Source: Hypsibius dujardini (taxonomy: Eukaryota; Tardigrada; Eutardigrada; Parachela; Hypsibiidae). From it: DNA of 31,612 bases. The notes below the pieces were generated by a model. That model had not been told where the DNA came from. It worked only from the letters and a program-made list of their open reading frames with translations, and searched no databases. Positions 22,301 to 31,205 of this stretch are shown here, piece by piece. The DNA lies in assembly GCA_001579985.1 (NCBI GenBank), contig LRSR01006629.1:1-31612 (forward strand). The letters are read 5' to 3'. The stretch's first letter is position 1, and each line of letters begins with the position of its first letter. The position numbers and the translations under genes were made by a program.

Positions 22301-23078
22301 TCATATTTGATGACGGGAACGTATTGCAGGCTATGAATGAGTCGTGCGCTAGTTCGCGGAAATCCTGCAGAAGCGGCAAGTCCATAGCGGACCGTATGAT
22401 TGGTAAGGTATTCGATTTGCCTACTCGACAAGTCAAAATAACCCATCGAGGCGTGAGACGCATCGAGGTGCTCGTCCAACAGCTCTCCCCGACAGACTTC
22501 GAAATGAAGGTCAGTTACTGATTTTTAATTCACTAAAGCAGTACTCACTTCTCTAGTAGCAGTATTTCCAATGAAACAGCTCATTTGCAGGATGTTTTCA
22601 TGTACAATTCGGAAACGCAAGCATTAAATCGGAATGCGGTGAATAAGGTCATTTGGATTCTCAACGGCAAAGCACCGCTTCACCGTCCACGATGCGGATT
22701 GCAAGGGGAGCTGTGTCATCAGGCCGCAGTCACCGAGGTCATCGTTGGAGTGCTTGTCGGGAGCTGCGTTGCGACAGCCATTTTCTTCATGTACGTTTTA
22801 ACCGCTTTTTTGACACCCTTACAACTCATCAAATAGAGTGTGCAAAAGTATAGTCCACACTGGAGCGGATAAATCACTACAAAATCTCTAGGGTCTTCTG
22901 GTGGACAAAAAACGCCGTTCCAGCTAATTGGTGGCACGTCCATGAGAACCTCCTCCAGCCACACGCTGACCCACGTGACTTTCTTAAAGTCTTGGCTGCA
23001 CAATTCGAGCATTCGCACAATAACCCAATTACCAGGCACACACTTTTTCCCGTTGAAAATTCATCGGTTGCTCTCTAA
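19338..23078 (+). CDS. ANF-type single-pass receptor with short tail, paralogue B (12 exons, 548 aa)
   Basis: Exons: 19338-19680, 19749-19790, 19861-19885, 20466-20785, 20849-20892, 21309-21347, 21434-21511, 21600-21737, 21808-21858, 22330-22509, 22591-22790, 22892-23078. All 12 introns-exon phases match paralogue A, and seven exons have identical lengths, so this is a tandem duplication. Signal peptide MLNFQLKWAVFTLSFTWVAG, then the ANF-receptor ectodomain (RFPTAISFSGGVINIYGDAL, SLLVIAIDLS, IILSCTLGSVQREFL, AAAHDQNMTKGDY). CGLQGELC precedes the span (about 467-489). The tail is about 57 residues, starting WWTKNAVPANWWHVHENLL, with no kinase-homology or cyclase domain. All introns use GT donors, two of them GTCAGT. 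The true ATG is at 19338; a TTG seven codons upstream is not a start. Likely a peptide-binding or clearance-type receptor. Confidence 0.85.
19991..20371. mobile_element. Inverted-repeat element, family gamma, copy C, with internal expansion
   Basis: In intron 3 of receptor B. The arms TACCGTATGCTCGCGATCTC pair almost perfectly. It is closest to copy A, sharing sequence along most of its length (for example CGTACAGCTTACTCGTTGTG). A GAATTGAAAT-type microsatellite at 20205-20310 lengthens it by about 100 bases. Confidence 0.85.
21012..21232. mobile_element. Near-perfect palindromic element, family alpha, copy 2
   Basis: In intron 5 of receptor B. Same organisation as the copy at 4798-5014: the CGGCTCACC end, CGATAAATCGGCTCACTCAT, a GATTGTT tract, the TATCCTAGTA centre, then the complementary arm. 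Some positions of the two arms have diverged. Confidence 0.85.
21898..22286. mobile_element. Inverted-repeat element in intron 9 of receptor B, flanked by a 10-base direct repeat
   Basis: TTAAAACCGC occurs directly at 21888-21897 and 22287-22296, a candidate target-site duplication. Imperfect arms (GGCTAC, TTTACCCC, CAATAGAACT on the left) recur inverted at the right end. The centre is rich in GTCCGTCC on the left and GGACGGAC on the right. Five bases separate the left direct repeat from the recognisable arm, so the exact ends are uncertain. Confidence 0.6.
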
Positions 23079-24415
23079 AATCTGGAGATGAACGGCAAAA
23101 ACCGGGTTCGGGAATGCTTTTTGAGACAAACTTATAACCGTCATTTCTCGGTCACTACTGACCTCACTACCTCAAATTTTCTTTTGTTATCACGCTTGTC
23201 TATGTGACTATCCACGTGAGCATCCACTAGAAGCCAAAAAATGAGATTTAATCTACATCTCGGAAAAATCCCAGACAAAACTCAGTCGCAGACCCGATCT
23301 CAAAAATGGCCCAGGTCACACCCTCATTTGCTACCAAAAAACATAATTCGTTCCGGAAAACCAAAACATATTATGGATAGCCCGCCACAATAAAGCTGCG
23401 AAAAAAAAGGTTTCATGAGATGAGTGTTTTTACGAGAGAAAAATACAGTGCCCAATAATCTGATAAAAATTCAGCAAGATTTTCTCATTAAAATTGGTTT
23501 TTGAAAAGTTCTCTTCGCGTCGCAGTGCATTGCTTCTCCGTGTGCTGCATTCTCGCAACCAGTTTAACATCAATCTGCTTCTAAGGTGTTGAGTTGTCAC
23601 ACAAATCGAATAAGGTTGAAACTAAAACTTGCGAAAAGAGAAAATGAAAAGGGAAGAATAGGAATCGAACGAGATATGACGATTTATTCCAATTTGAGTC
23701 ATCATCAAGATTGGAGCCTTCATAAAAAACTAGCAATGTAATCGAGTTGAGTGGGTGGCTCAAAGTTGCGTAATATCAGGCCTTGAAAATAGCTGTTTCA
23801 TGTTTTTTTTACATGAAGAAATATGGCGCGCAAGAACGGTTTGTTGGAGTTTCCCGCGAATAAATAATAATATTTCGTTCTGCGCTCGGCCACGGACAAT
23901 TTTCACCGGAGTCCACAAAATATTGTCCGGCATGGCCACAATGAGTTTTAGGACCTACCTATGAGCACACATTTCTGTAGCCCATAAATGTAGAAAGAAA
24001 TTGGAATTTACATTTTTTCTTTAGTGTGTGCACTTTGCGCGCGTGGGCGTGGCAAAATTTGTCTGAAAAGCATCCCCGAACCCGGTAATGTTCTACTGTA
24101 GGTTCTGTTCTCTTGCAGCTGCCGGATTAATTTCACACTTCTATCTACGCTGTTATAAATATGAAGAGGCTGATTCATTTATGCTCGCTTTGATGTGGAC
24201 ACGTATGTCTTTACTGTGAGAGGTCATTAAAACGGTATTATATTTTACATAGCAGCAGCTAAGGAAAAAATTTTAGTCAAATATTTATTAGGTCTGCCGA
24301 AAGAAGCGATACTGCACATCCCTACACGTAAATAAAAAGTATGAAATCCAATCAGAATGATCTCAAGGAGCAGTTTTGCCTGGAAGGGTTCTCCAGGGTA
24401 TGATCTCACTTTGAT
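23079..24415. other. Region downstream of receptor B, with a possible transposon relic
   Basis: No gene seen. 23101 (ACCGGGTTCGGGAATGCTTT) and 24057-24086 are inverted copies of about 30 bases, bounding a candidate 986-base DNA-transposon relic without coding capacity. An AATAAA at 23389-23394 lies inside it and could serve receptor B. No exons encode an extension of the receptor tail. Confidence 0.45.
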
Positions 24416-25183
24416 CTCACAAGGGAAGCGAACGGTAGTTGACACGCCGAACTGTCTGAATTTTGTTTTTCAAATAGTGGACTAAATTAATAGATTTTAG
24501 CAAAAAATTTCATCTGCAAACGAGCTCTGGTTTGAGCGGGAGAAAATTCGGAAGTTCCCCGATGGCTCCGCGGGTTTCCTATCCAATTCAACCGTTGATT
24601 TTTTGATTTATGCTTTAGCAGAATTTAATTTAATTTTTTTACCACTCTAACCCACACAAACGTCGTTTTTTGAAAACGTTCGATTCAAAGATTTTTAACA
24701 CTCTTCCACTCCAAATTCGATCTGAAATCGATTGACATCAGCAGAATATTTTTTGGTTGACAGGGGGCGGAACTATGGATCATTTCTGCAACGTCACTCG
24801 GAAGCCTGGATTGAAACTAGCCCATAACTCCGCCCTCTGGCATCTAAAAACGATTCTGCTGATGTCAATCGATTTCAAATTGAATTTGGAGTGGAAGAGT
24901 GTTAAAAATCTTTGAATCGAACGTTTTCAAAAACGACGTTTATGTGGGTTAGAGTGGTAAAAAAATTAAATTGAATTTTGCCAGAGCATAAATCAAACAA
25001 TCAACGCTTGAATTGAATGGGAAACCCGCGGAGCCATCGGGGAACTTCCGAATTTTCTCCCGCTTAAACCAGAGCTCGTTTGCAGATGAAATTTTTTGCT
25101 AAAATCTATTAATTTAGTCCACTATTTGAAACAAAAAATTTAGACAGATCGGCGTGTCAGCTACCGTTCGCTTCCCTTGTCAG
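24416..25183. mobile_element. Large foldback element, arms of about 350 bases
   Basis: Two long arms, near identical over most of their length (well over 90 percent by eye), face each other around a loop of about 40 bases near 24800. The outer end reads AAGGGAAGCGAACGGTAG and recurs inverted at 25163-25180. No protein-coding frame. Any transcript crossing it would form a long duplex RNA. Confidence 0.85.
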
Positions 25184-25484
25184 TCGCATCTCCGATCGGA
25201 GGAACTCTAGCTTTTTATTACATGTTAGCTGATTACAACAGTTACTCCCGTTAAAACCACCCGGGACTTGAAGTTTCCGAAAACTCCGTTTTCTAAGTGG
25301 GCGAAGTTGCAGACCTCTGCCGGACGCTGGGCAGGTTCCGGGGAGGACCAATTGAATAGACAGGCAACAGGGATAACGCACGGACAGGCATATTTGAAGA
25401 CTCACCGAGATCAGTCGGTTCTATACAGTTCGCCGGGCTACACTCGCCGATTAAAAATACACAATTGTTTTTAATGGCGATGTG

Positions 25485-25848
25485 GCCAAGTTAAAGCCAC
25501 CCTTTAAGCAACCAAGGAGGTCCGAATTCGAGCCAATTCCAGCTACCGCGTGCTGCTGCTTTTCAACGATCGATCGATTATTGATTGAACTCCCCCAGCC
25601 ATCAGAGAACAGAACGGGGTGAAATCAGACAAAAGAACATTAATACACAAATCGGCGTAACAGGTCGTGACTTACTAGGCTGGGGCATTTTAGGCATTAA
25701 ATCAATCAAGGACGCTTAACTGCCAAAAGGTAAATTTACTCAATCAATTGATCGATCGAAAACAGCTGCTCGCGCTGGTTGGAATTGGCTCGAACTTGGA
25801 CTCCCCTCTTTTTCTGGGCCAAAGCTTAACGGGTGGCTTTGATTTGGG
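25485..25848. mobile_element. Inverted-repeat element of about 364 bases
   Basis: Terminal stretches CCAAGTTAAAGCCACCC (left) and the complement of GGGTGGCTTTGATTTGG (right) pair. Further blocks inward pair too (TCGAGCCAATTCCA, CGATCGATC). Non-coding. Confidence 0.65.
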
Positions 25849-26226
25849 CACATATTCAATAAAAGCAAGTGTGTATTTGTACGTGCGCTCGTAGGCCTTC
25901 TTTGGGTTCTAGCATTCTTTCTCTACCCGGTAGGTGCCACAGGCGCATGACTCATTCACCGATTCGTAGTCTACCTTATCTATCTGCGACACTTGTTTTG
26001 CCTCTCCCTACGCGACTGTATTCTCAGCGAGCACTGTATTTCCTTTGATATTTACGGCACCTTTAAAATTACTGCAACCCAGACATATTTCTTTCTTTTC
26101 CAGTTTTGCGGTGTTCTAGAAATTGTGCTGGCGTTTTAGCTGTTTCCAAATACAAGCCGCGTTCAGTGCCTCCATTCTCATTCTTCATTGATTGATTTTC
26201 GTCTTCGCGCGCTTCCTGGCGGCGAA
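25849..26226. other. Upstream region of the phosphatase gene
   Basis: Presumed promoter and leader. The frame upstream of the start codon is closed by a TAG at about 26139-26141, which supports the ATG at 26227. No TATA box recognised. Confidence 0.4.
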
Positions 26227-28152
26227 ATGGCTCAGGTATGCATTGCACGGACCTTTCTTTTGTCGTTTGCCACAACCAAATGCGCTTCCCGCGTCTTTAG
26301 CAGAATGCTGTGGTTTTAGGCGGCTAAAACGACTATCGGCAAGCTCCTCTACTACTCCATCAAGGTAAATAACATGACGACGTGAAATTGAGTAAATAAA
26401 ACGAACGGGAGTTGCTCTTTAACCCTTTCTCATTCGCTCTTTAACCATTCTCATTCTTTCGCTCTTTAACCATTCCTCATTCTTTCGCTCTTTAACCGTT
26501 CCTCATCCTTTCGCTCTTTAACCATTCCTCATTTTTCGCTCTTTAACCATTCCTCATCTTTCGCTCTTTAACCATTCCTCATTCTTCGCTCTTTTACCCT
26601 TCCTCATCCTTTCGCTCATCAAGGCTGCGGAACTGGGTGGGAAGCAGGTGAAGTATGTCGTGGATTCGCTCAATCTCGACACGACATTCAAGGATATCAA
26701 CGTTGATCCCGTCACCGTGGGGGACATTCGCGCTCATCAAGCGATGGTCGGGGTGTTTGGGAAATTCCTCCCCAACATCAAGGTCATTTCGGAGGAGGAC
26801 GATTCGGAGAAGAAGATTGAGCCGGTCGATCCGGCCGAATGGGAGAGCGTACCGTTAGTCTCGGGTGAATTCCTTAAGCTGGTGGACTTGGATGGGGGCG
26901 TGAACGAGGATGATGTGACGGTGTGGATCGATCCGTTGGACGCGACCAAGGAGTACACGGAGCAGTTGTACGAGTATGTTCAGGTACGGTACGAAACTAT
27001 TAGCAGTCGTATGAATGATCAAACGTTGTCAGGCTTCATGGTAGTTTTTCCAGAAGGGTCATCAATTGATTGATATTTCGAGCAAAAGCTGTCTGTTTTA
27101 CATGATTATCGTTCGCTGAATAGAATTATTTATTTCGTTTCGAACGACCGATTGCTTCATTGATTGATCAATTGATTGATTGATCAACTGATTGATTGAT
27201 CAATTAATTGATCGGGTTCTGTTCGTGTTCACAATGTTTGGTTGAATGATCAGTTGAATCGTTATCAGTGTCGAACTGTCGGTAATGTTTAAAAACCTTT
27301 CTCCGCTGATCCGCTGTTATTGAAGTCAAAACAAAGACAGATGACGTTTGTGTTTATTGATTTGTCATATGGTCGGAAGTGCTGCCAGTCATGCACGGGT
27401 GCCTTTCTTGCCCTGAATCAGCGTTCCAACCGCAGCATCAAAGTGACAGCTCGTTAATTATTTTATTTTTAGGCTATTTAGATGACGTTATATTTTTGAC
27501 TTTTAAAATGTTGACAGCTTGTTATTGTGTAGCACAACTTGTTTTGCTGCTGTTGTAAATACTGCACGCTTTCCTCTTATCTTAATTCTTCCGGTAATCT
27601 GTTTTCTAGGTGATGGTCGGAATTGCTGTCAAGGGGAAAGCGGTGGCCGGCGTTCTGCACCGTCCGTTCCTCGAACCACCCGTCACTTACTGGGCCTGGA
27701 AAGATCACGCCGTCTGTCCGGAATTGAAACCCTTCAAAATTCAGCGTCCCGCAAACGACGTTCTGAAAATTGTCATTTCACGGACCGTCTCGCATGCCGG
27801 CAGTGTGCAGCAGTTCGCCGACACTGCCTTCGGCAGCAAGAACTTCGAACTGGTCCCGCGCGGTGGCGCCGGTTACAAGATCCTCCAGGTCATCCTCGGG
27901 CATGCGGATGCCTACTTGCACATCACCAAAATCAAAAAGTGGGACTTGTGTGCGGGTGACGGGATTGTTCGGGCACTGGGCGGGAATGTGACAAGTTTGG
28001 CGGGGGAGGAGATTGATTACGGCCAGCCGGCCGGGGGTGTCAAGCCGGACGCCATGGTTAACAACGGTTTCATCATCGCAGTGTACGATCATGATTGGTT
28101 TTTAGAGGGCTGTAAGAAAGCTGTTCGGGAAGTTACGGCCGGGAGATCATAA
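26227..28152 (+). CDS. BPNT2: BPNT2/gPAPP-like 3'-phosphoadenosine phosphatase (4 exons, 318 aa)
   Basis: Exons: 26227-26235 (nine coding bases), 26320-26364, 26624-26983, 27610-28152; all junctions are phase 0. A lithium-sensitive inositol-monophosphatase-fold enzyme that removes the 3' phosphate of phosphoadenosine phosphate, the by-product of sulfation. Metal-binding motifs are complete: D-P-V-T-V-G-D (46-52), SEEDD (74-78), WIDPLDATKEYTE (119-131) and WD (249-250) in KKWDLCAGDG. DPLDAT rather than DPLDGT favours the Golgi enzyme (BPNT2) over cytosolic BPNT1. Oddly, the usual N-terminal membrane anchor of the Golgi enzyme is not visible: the protein starts MAQAAKTTIGKLLYYSI. Either this form is cytosolic, or a distal alternative first exon supplies the anchor. 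An AATAAA follows 168 bases after the stop. Confidence 0.85.
26415..26623. repeat. Minisatellite of eight 22-26-base units ending at a splice acceptor
   Basis: Pyrimidine-rich units CTCTTTAACCATTCCTCAT plus TCTTTCG run through intron 2 of the phosphatase gene to its last base. The final shortened unit, CTCATCAAG, contains the acceptor, so the repeat supplies the pyrimidine tract. Confidence 0.9.
27160..27213. repeat. (GATT)n/TGATCAAT tract in phosphatase intron 3
   Basis: Alternating TGATTGAT and GATCAATTGATT, locally self-complementary. The same tetranucleotide appears in several elements of the window. Confidence 0.8.
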
Positions 28153-28826
28153 ACATTCCGGTTATTGCCCAGCCGCACTCTTACACTCCCTGTCAATTTG
28201 CCCTGCTAGGACGCATTCCACGCTTCGGCTTCCGCACCGATGTGGTGAATTGAGGTATTTGCAGCTCTTGGATCCTTTTGGATACACAATTACAAGTGAA
28301 ATAAGACTTGAGGTACAGTAATAAAAACAATGTCTGTTAGTCTTAGAGAGTTGCAGTAACTTGTTTTGCCTACGAAACTATGACCGGCTAGATCCCGACG
28401 GCAGATGGCGCTTTGAGGATGAATACAGCTAAAACTTGCTTAAATCAAGGGCAGGACGTAATTGACGGCAGTCCCACGACGGATTTCCAGTAATTGGACG
28501 GTATGCTCGTATTGTCTGGTAGTAATTAACTGACCAGACCTGATTACTGTACGCAGAGCAAGGAATCACATTTCATTTATGTCAAGTCATACAGTTGGCA
28601 AGGCTATACAACGTCGGATGTACATAAACAATATATTCATACTCGTACAGAAACAGAAACAGAGACATTAAAGGTAGAAAACAGGTCACCTCAATTGACT
28701 AATACTGCTCCCATCGGGATGGGTTGGAATGCTTATTATGCTGCATCAGTACACATTTTGATATCTTGTCCTTGGTCAGGGATTTGAACTCATGGTCTGG
28801 TCTCATCCACGTGTGGTGATGGTAGT
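28153..28826. other. Convergent intergenic region
   Basis: Lies between the end of the phosphatase gene (plus) and the end of the small peptide gene (minus). No further gene or strong repeat was seen. No AATAAA was recognised on the minus strand for the peptide gene. Confidence 0.4.
28320..28325 (+). terminator. Polyadenylation signal of the phosphatase gene
   Basis: AATAAA 168 bases after the stop codon; the only canonical hexamer noticed in the trailer. Confidence 0.55.
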
Positions 28827-29331
28827 TCATTCACTTGAGTCGATGTTTGAGGAGGATCGGAGTCCCGCTTTGCCGCTAATCCGCTTGAACTTAAGCTCAG
28901 AGATCAAACCAGCAACCTCCCTACTCATACGCTTAAACCTGGGTTCAAACAGTTCGGATAAGAGTCCTGCTGCTTTCTCGCTCATTCTCTTGACTCGTAC
29001 TACAGAACACGTTCGTACTCGTTCTGTACATCGGACAGCCATTCCGCTTTTCCACTCATTGGCTTAGTTCTCATGTTGGACGCCAGTTTGACAGTGTCGG
29101 ATGGGACTGGGTTCACCACTGCAGCAACGCCAGACAAGCCATTCTCCGTTCGAAGAGCTTGGACCTATTGTAAAAAAAACATGTTTTATTCTTTCATCTA
29201 AGGAAAAGAAAATGTTGACTGGATTGCACTACGACAGTTTTCGGATAATGACGTACCTTGTCCTTCGTTGCCGCTCCGACAGTCACACCCAAGCACAGAA
29301 GCAGAACGCAAAACATAACCAGGCAGTTCAT
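28827..29331 (-). CDS. Small secreted protein, candidate neuropeptide precursor (frame break)
   Basis: Exon 1 (29331-29257) encodes a signal peptide, MNCLVMFCVLLLCLGVTVGA, plus ATKDK. A GTACGT donor, a 92-base intron and a TTACAATAG acceptor lead in phase 0 to exon 2 from 29164. That frame stops at 29002-29000, giving 79 residues ending NEYERVL. An adjacent frame (shifted by two bases) continues to 28827. It holds repeats bounded by KR: MSEKAAGLLSELFEPRF-KR, MSREVAGLISELKF-KR, then ISGKAGLRSSSNIDSSE. Part of exon 2 (MSGKAEWLSDVQ) resembles the same unit in the first frame, so the two frames seem to belong to one protein. The switch lies between about 29067 and 29000. It could be a short intron (56 bases, weak donor at 29055), an indel, or a real break. 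An upstream in-frame Met at 29379 is possible. No known family recognised; secreted peptide precursor is an inference from signal peptide, repeats and dibasic sites. Confidence 0.6.
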
Positions 29332-29465
29332 GGTTGGTGTGAGGGAAAAGTGGAAGATGAAGCAGAAATGGGAACGCATTGGTTCAACCGAGAAAATTGG
29401 GTTTCGATTTCAGGGATTTGATTGTGGAAACGATAGTTCTCTGGCAAGAAACAGTCTACAAACTG

Positions 29466-29473
29466 CTTTTATA
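29466..29473 (-). promoter_or_regulatory. TATA box of the small peptide gene
   Basis: TATAAAAG on the minus strand, 135 bases before the ATG at 29331. It predicts a start near 29437 and a leader of about 105 bases, which would include the alternative in-frame ATG at 29379. Confidence 0.5.
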
Positions 29474-30777
29474 AGAAAAACGCACGACCGTGAATAGCAT
29501 TCTGGGTGGTCAGTGACCGATGCAGGAAGCACCAGGATAAGAAGCCTTGGTACGCTTTTGGAGCCTTTGGGGATGAGGTTTGTTGTGACTACTACGATGG
29601 AAGTGAAGAGCATGCATGCAGCATGACCATTCATCAGTGAATGCTCGTTTTCCATTCATAAGAAACGAAGTATGACATGCAGTGCATGCAGCATGTAAGG
29701 TTTGGCGGCGGGAACTGGAACTTGTACGGCAGCTCTTATCACATTTGCAATCGCAGTTACTTGAGATGACCCAGCACAAAAGTAACAATAAGATTTCGTA
29801 TTACACAAGTGGCCAGATTACTGGGTGGCAGAGTTCGAACCACTCCTTAGTTGGGCGCAAGCAAAACTGGGTGGCCTGAGTTTGAGCCAAACACCCAGTA
29901 TTGTGGCCACGTGTGTGTATGTGTGTGTAGTCCGCGTATCAGCTCGCGCGAAAACTTTCACGGGGGTAACAACGTTCAATGCGAAGAACTGGGTTTGGTG
30001 TGGTTTTGAAGATCTTTTTGGAGGAATTTTCTCACCTCACCCTCACCCTCCCAGTTTTTCTATGAGACTGTTGTCTGTGTACGATTCTCAGCCGAAGTTC
30101 GCGTTTTGTAGGAGTATAGAATTTCATCTCGCCTAATTACAGCTTCGCCTCTGTTTCAGCGCACACATTAGACTGCGTATAATGAGCACGTGACGGCGTG
30201 TTAATGAACGCGGTGAAAGGGAACCCGTGAATCAAATGTACCATGAAAGCCGGAAAAAGAACCCGCATCAGTCTTGCAAGCTGTGTTTCCGACGGTCCGA
30301 AGAATCCGGGTCGTACACGCGCATAAACATTACTGGTAACGTAATCTTTCGGAACACTTGACTGACAACGCGATCAACGCGCAACTCTTAATTTAGCATC
30401 AGAGGCCTTTTTGTATGTAAATCTGTTCTCCCGTTTGTGCTAATCAACGCCGGAAGTGGTAATGAGTTTGTCTCGGAAAGTTCCATCATGCTTGACCCTG
30501 ACAGACAAGGGGCCTGGTCTGTCGACGACGGACTTTTCTCCTAAACCCATTTGACACGCGACACCGGCGCGCAGGCGAGCTATTCCGGAAGACCAATCGA
30601 CGTCATCCGTACCCAGTTCCTTGGTGAACAAAGAATGCTTGTGATATTAATCATTTATCTTTAATTACTGTCCACGTAATCAGAAGGGACTTCCCGTTTG
30701 TTTATGAGCTAGATGACAGCGAAAACGTGGACTTCTGTCATGCTTAGATTTAAATCGAGTATTTCCAGCACTGAATG
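29474..30777. other. Intergenic, no gene recognised
   Basis: Contains short direct repeats of a GCATGCAGCATG motif (29610-29640 and 29680-29697), a GTGTGTATGTGTGTGTAG run near 29910, and several short open frames without ATG starts or partners. No tRNA or other RNA gene was recognised. Confidence 0.35.
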
Positions 30778-30933
30778 TACTGTACTGTCGCGATTCTAAC
30801 GGCCAGCTAAGCCCCGCCTCCCCCCGTGCAAGACTCTGACGTCTCGAATTCAAATCCAGCCCGGCCCAGACCCGGGGGTCGTAATTTACTGGTAGGGCCA
30901 AAAAACGGCCGTTAGAATCGCGACAGCACAGTA
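30778..30933. mobile_element. Inverted-repeat element, family gamma, copy D
   Basis: The core motifs AGCTAAGCCCCGCC and TTTACTGGTAGGGC are as in copies A-C. The stems differ: TGTCGCGATTCTAACGGCC on the left and its exact complement on the right. TA at both ends. The shortest copy (156 bases). Confidence 0.8.
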
Positions 30934-31064
30934 ACTATAGAAATTGGTAGCTACATATATATATATAGTCATATATAAATACATATATGTAGCCGCAAGT
31001 AAATCATAACTTGCGTTAGTCTGTAGATGCTCAGTTACTGGTAAAAAGGAAACATACAGTGTAC

Positions 31065-31205
31065 GGTACAGTAGAAGTCCTCATACTTTGCGTACGTCAC
31101 AGGCGCGTTTGCACACGTTTGCCCCATAACGAAACTATTCCGAGACAAGGCACGGAATAGAAATGCACCTGTGACGTACGCAAAATATGAGGACTTACTT
31201 GTACG
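31065..31205. mobile_element. Short inverted-repeat element
   Basis: Arms of about 30 bases (AAGTCCTCATACTTTGCGTA, then CGTCACAGG) are repeated inverted to the right with few mismatches. A second inner inverted pair (ACTATTCCG and CGGAATAG) lies in the loop. Non-coding. Confidence 0.75.

Noticed and set aside
28792-29067. Plus-strand 91-codon frame with an internal repeat
   Set aside because: It is antisense to the repeated peptide units of the minus-strand gene and mirrors their periodicity.
29510-29788. Cys-rich minus-strand frame starting MLLLCW, tempting as a secreted peptide
   Set aside because: The first codon is TTG, not ATG, it lies upstream of the TATA box of the peptide gene, and the Cys codons come from repeated GCATGCAGCATG DNA.
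30440-30634. Minus-strand frame of about 65 codons with protein-like composition
   Set aside because: There is no ATG start, no clear acceptor upstream or partner exon, and no recognisable family. It could be a lone exon but cannot be supported.
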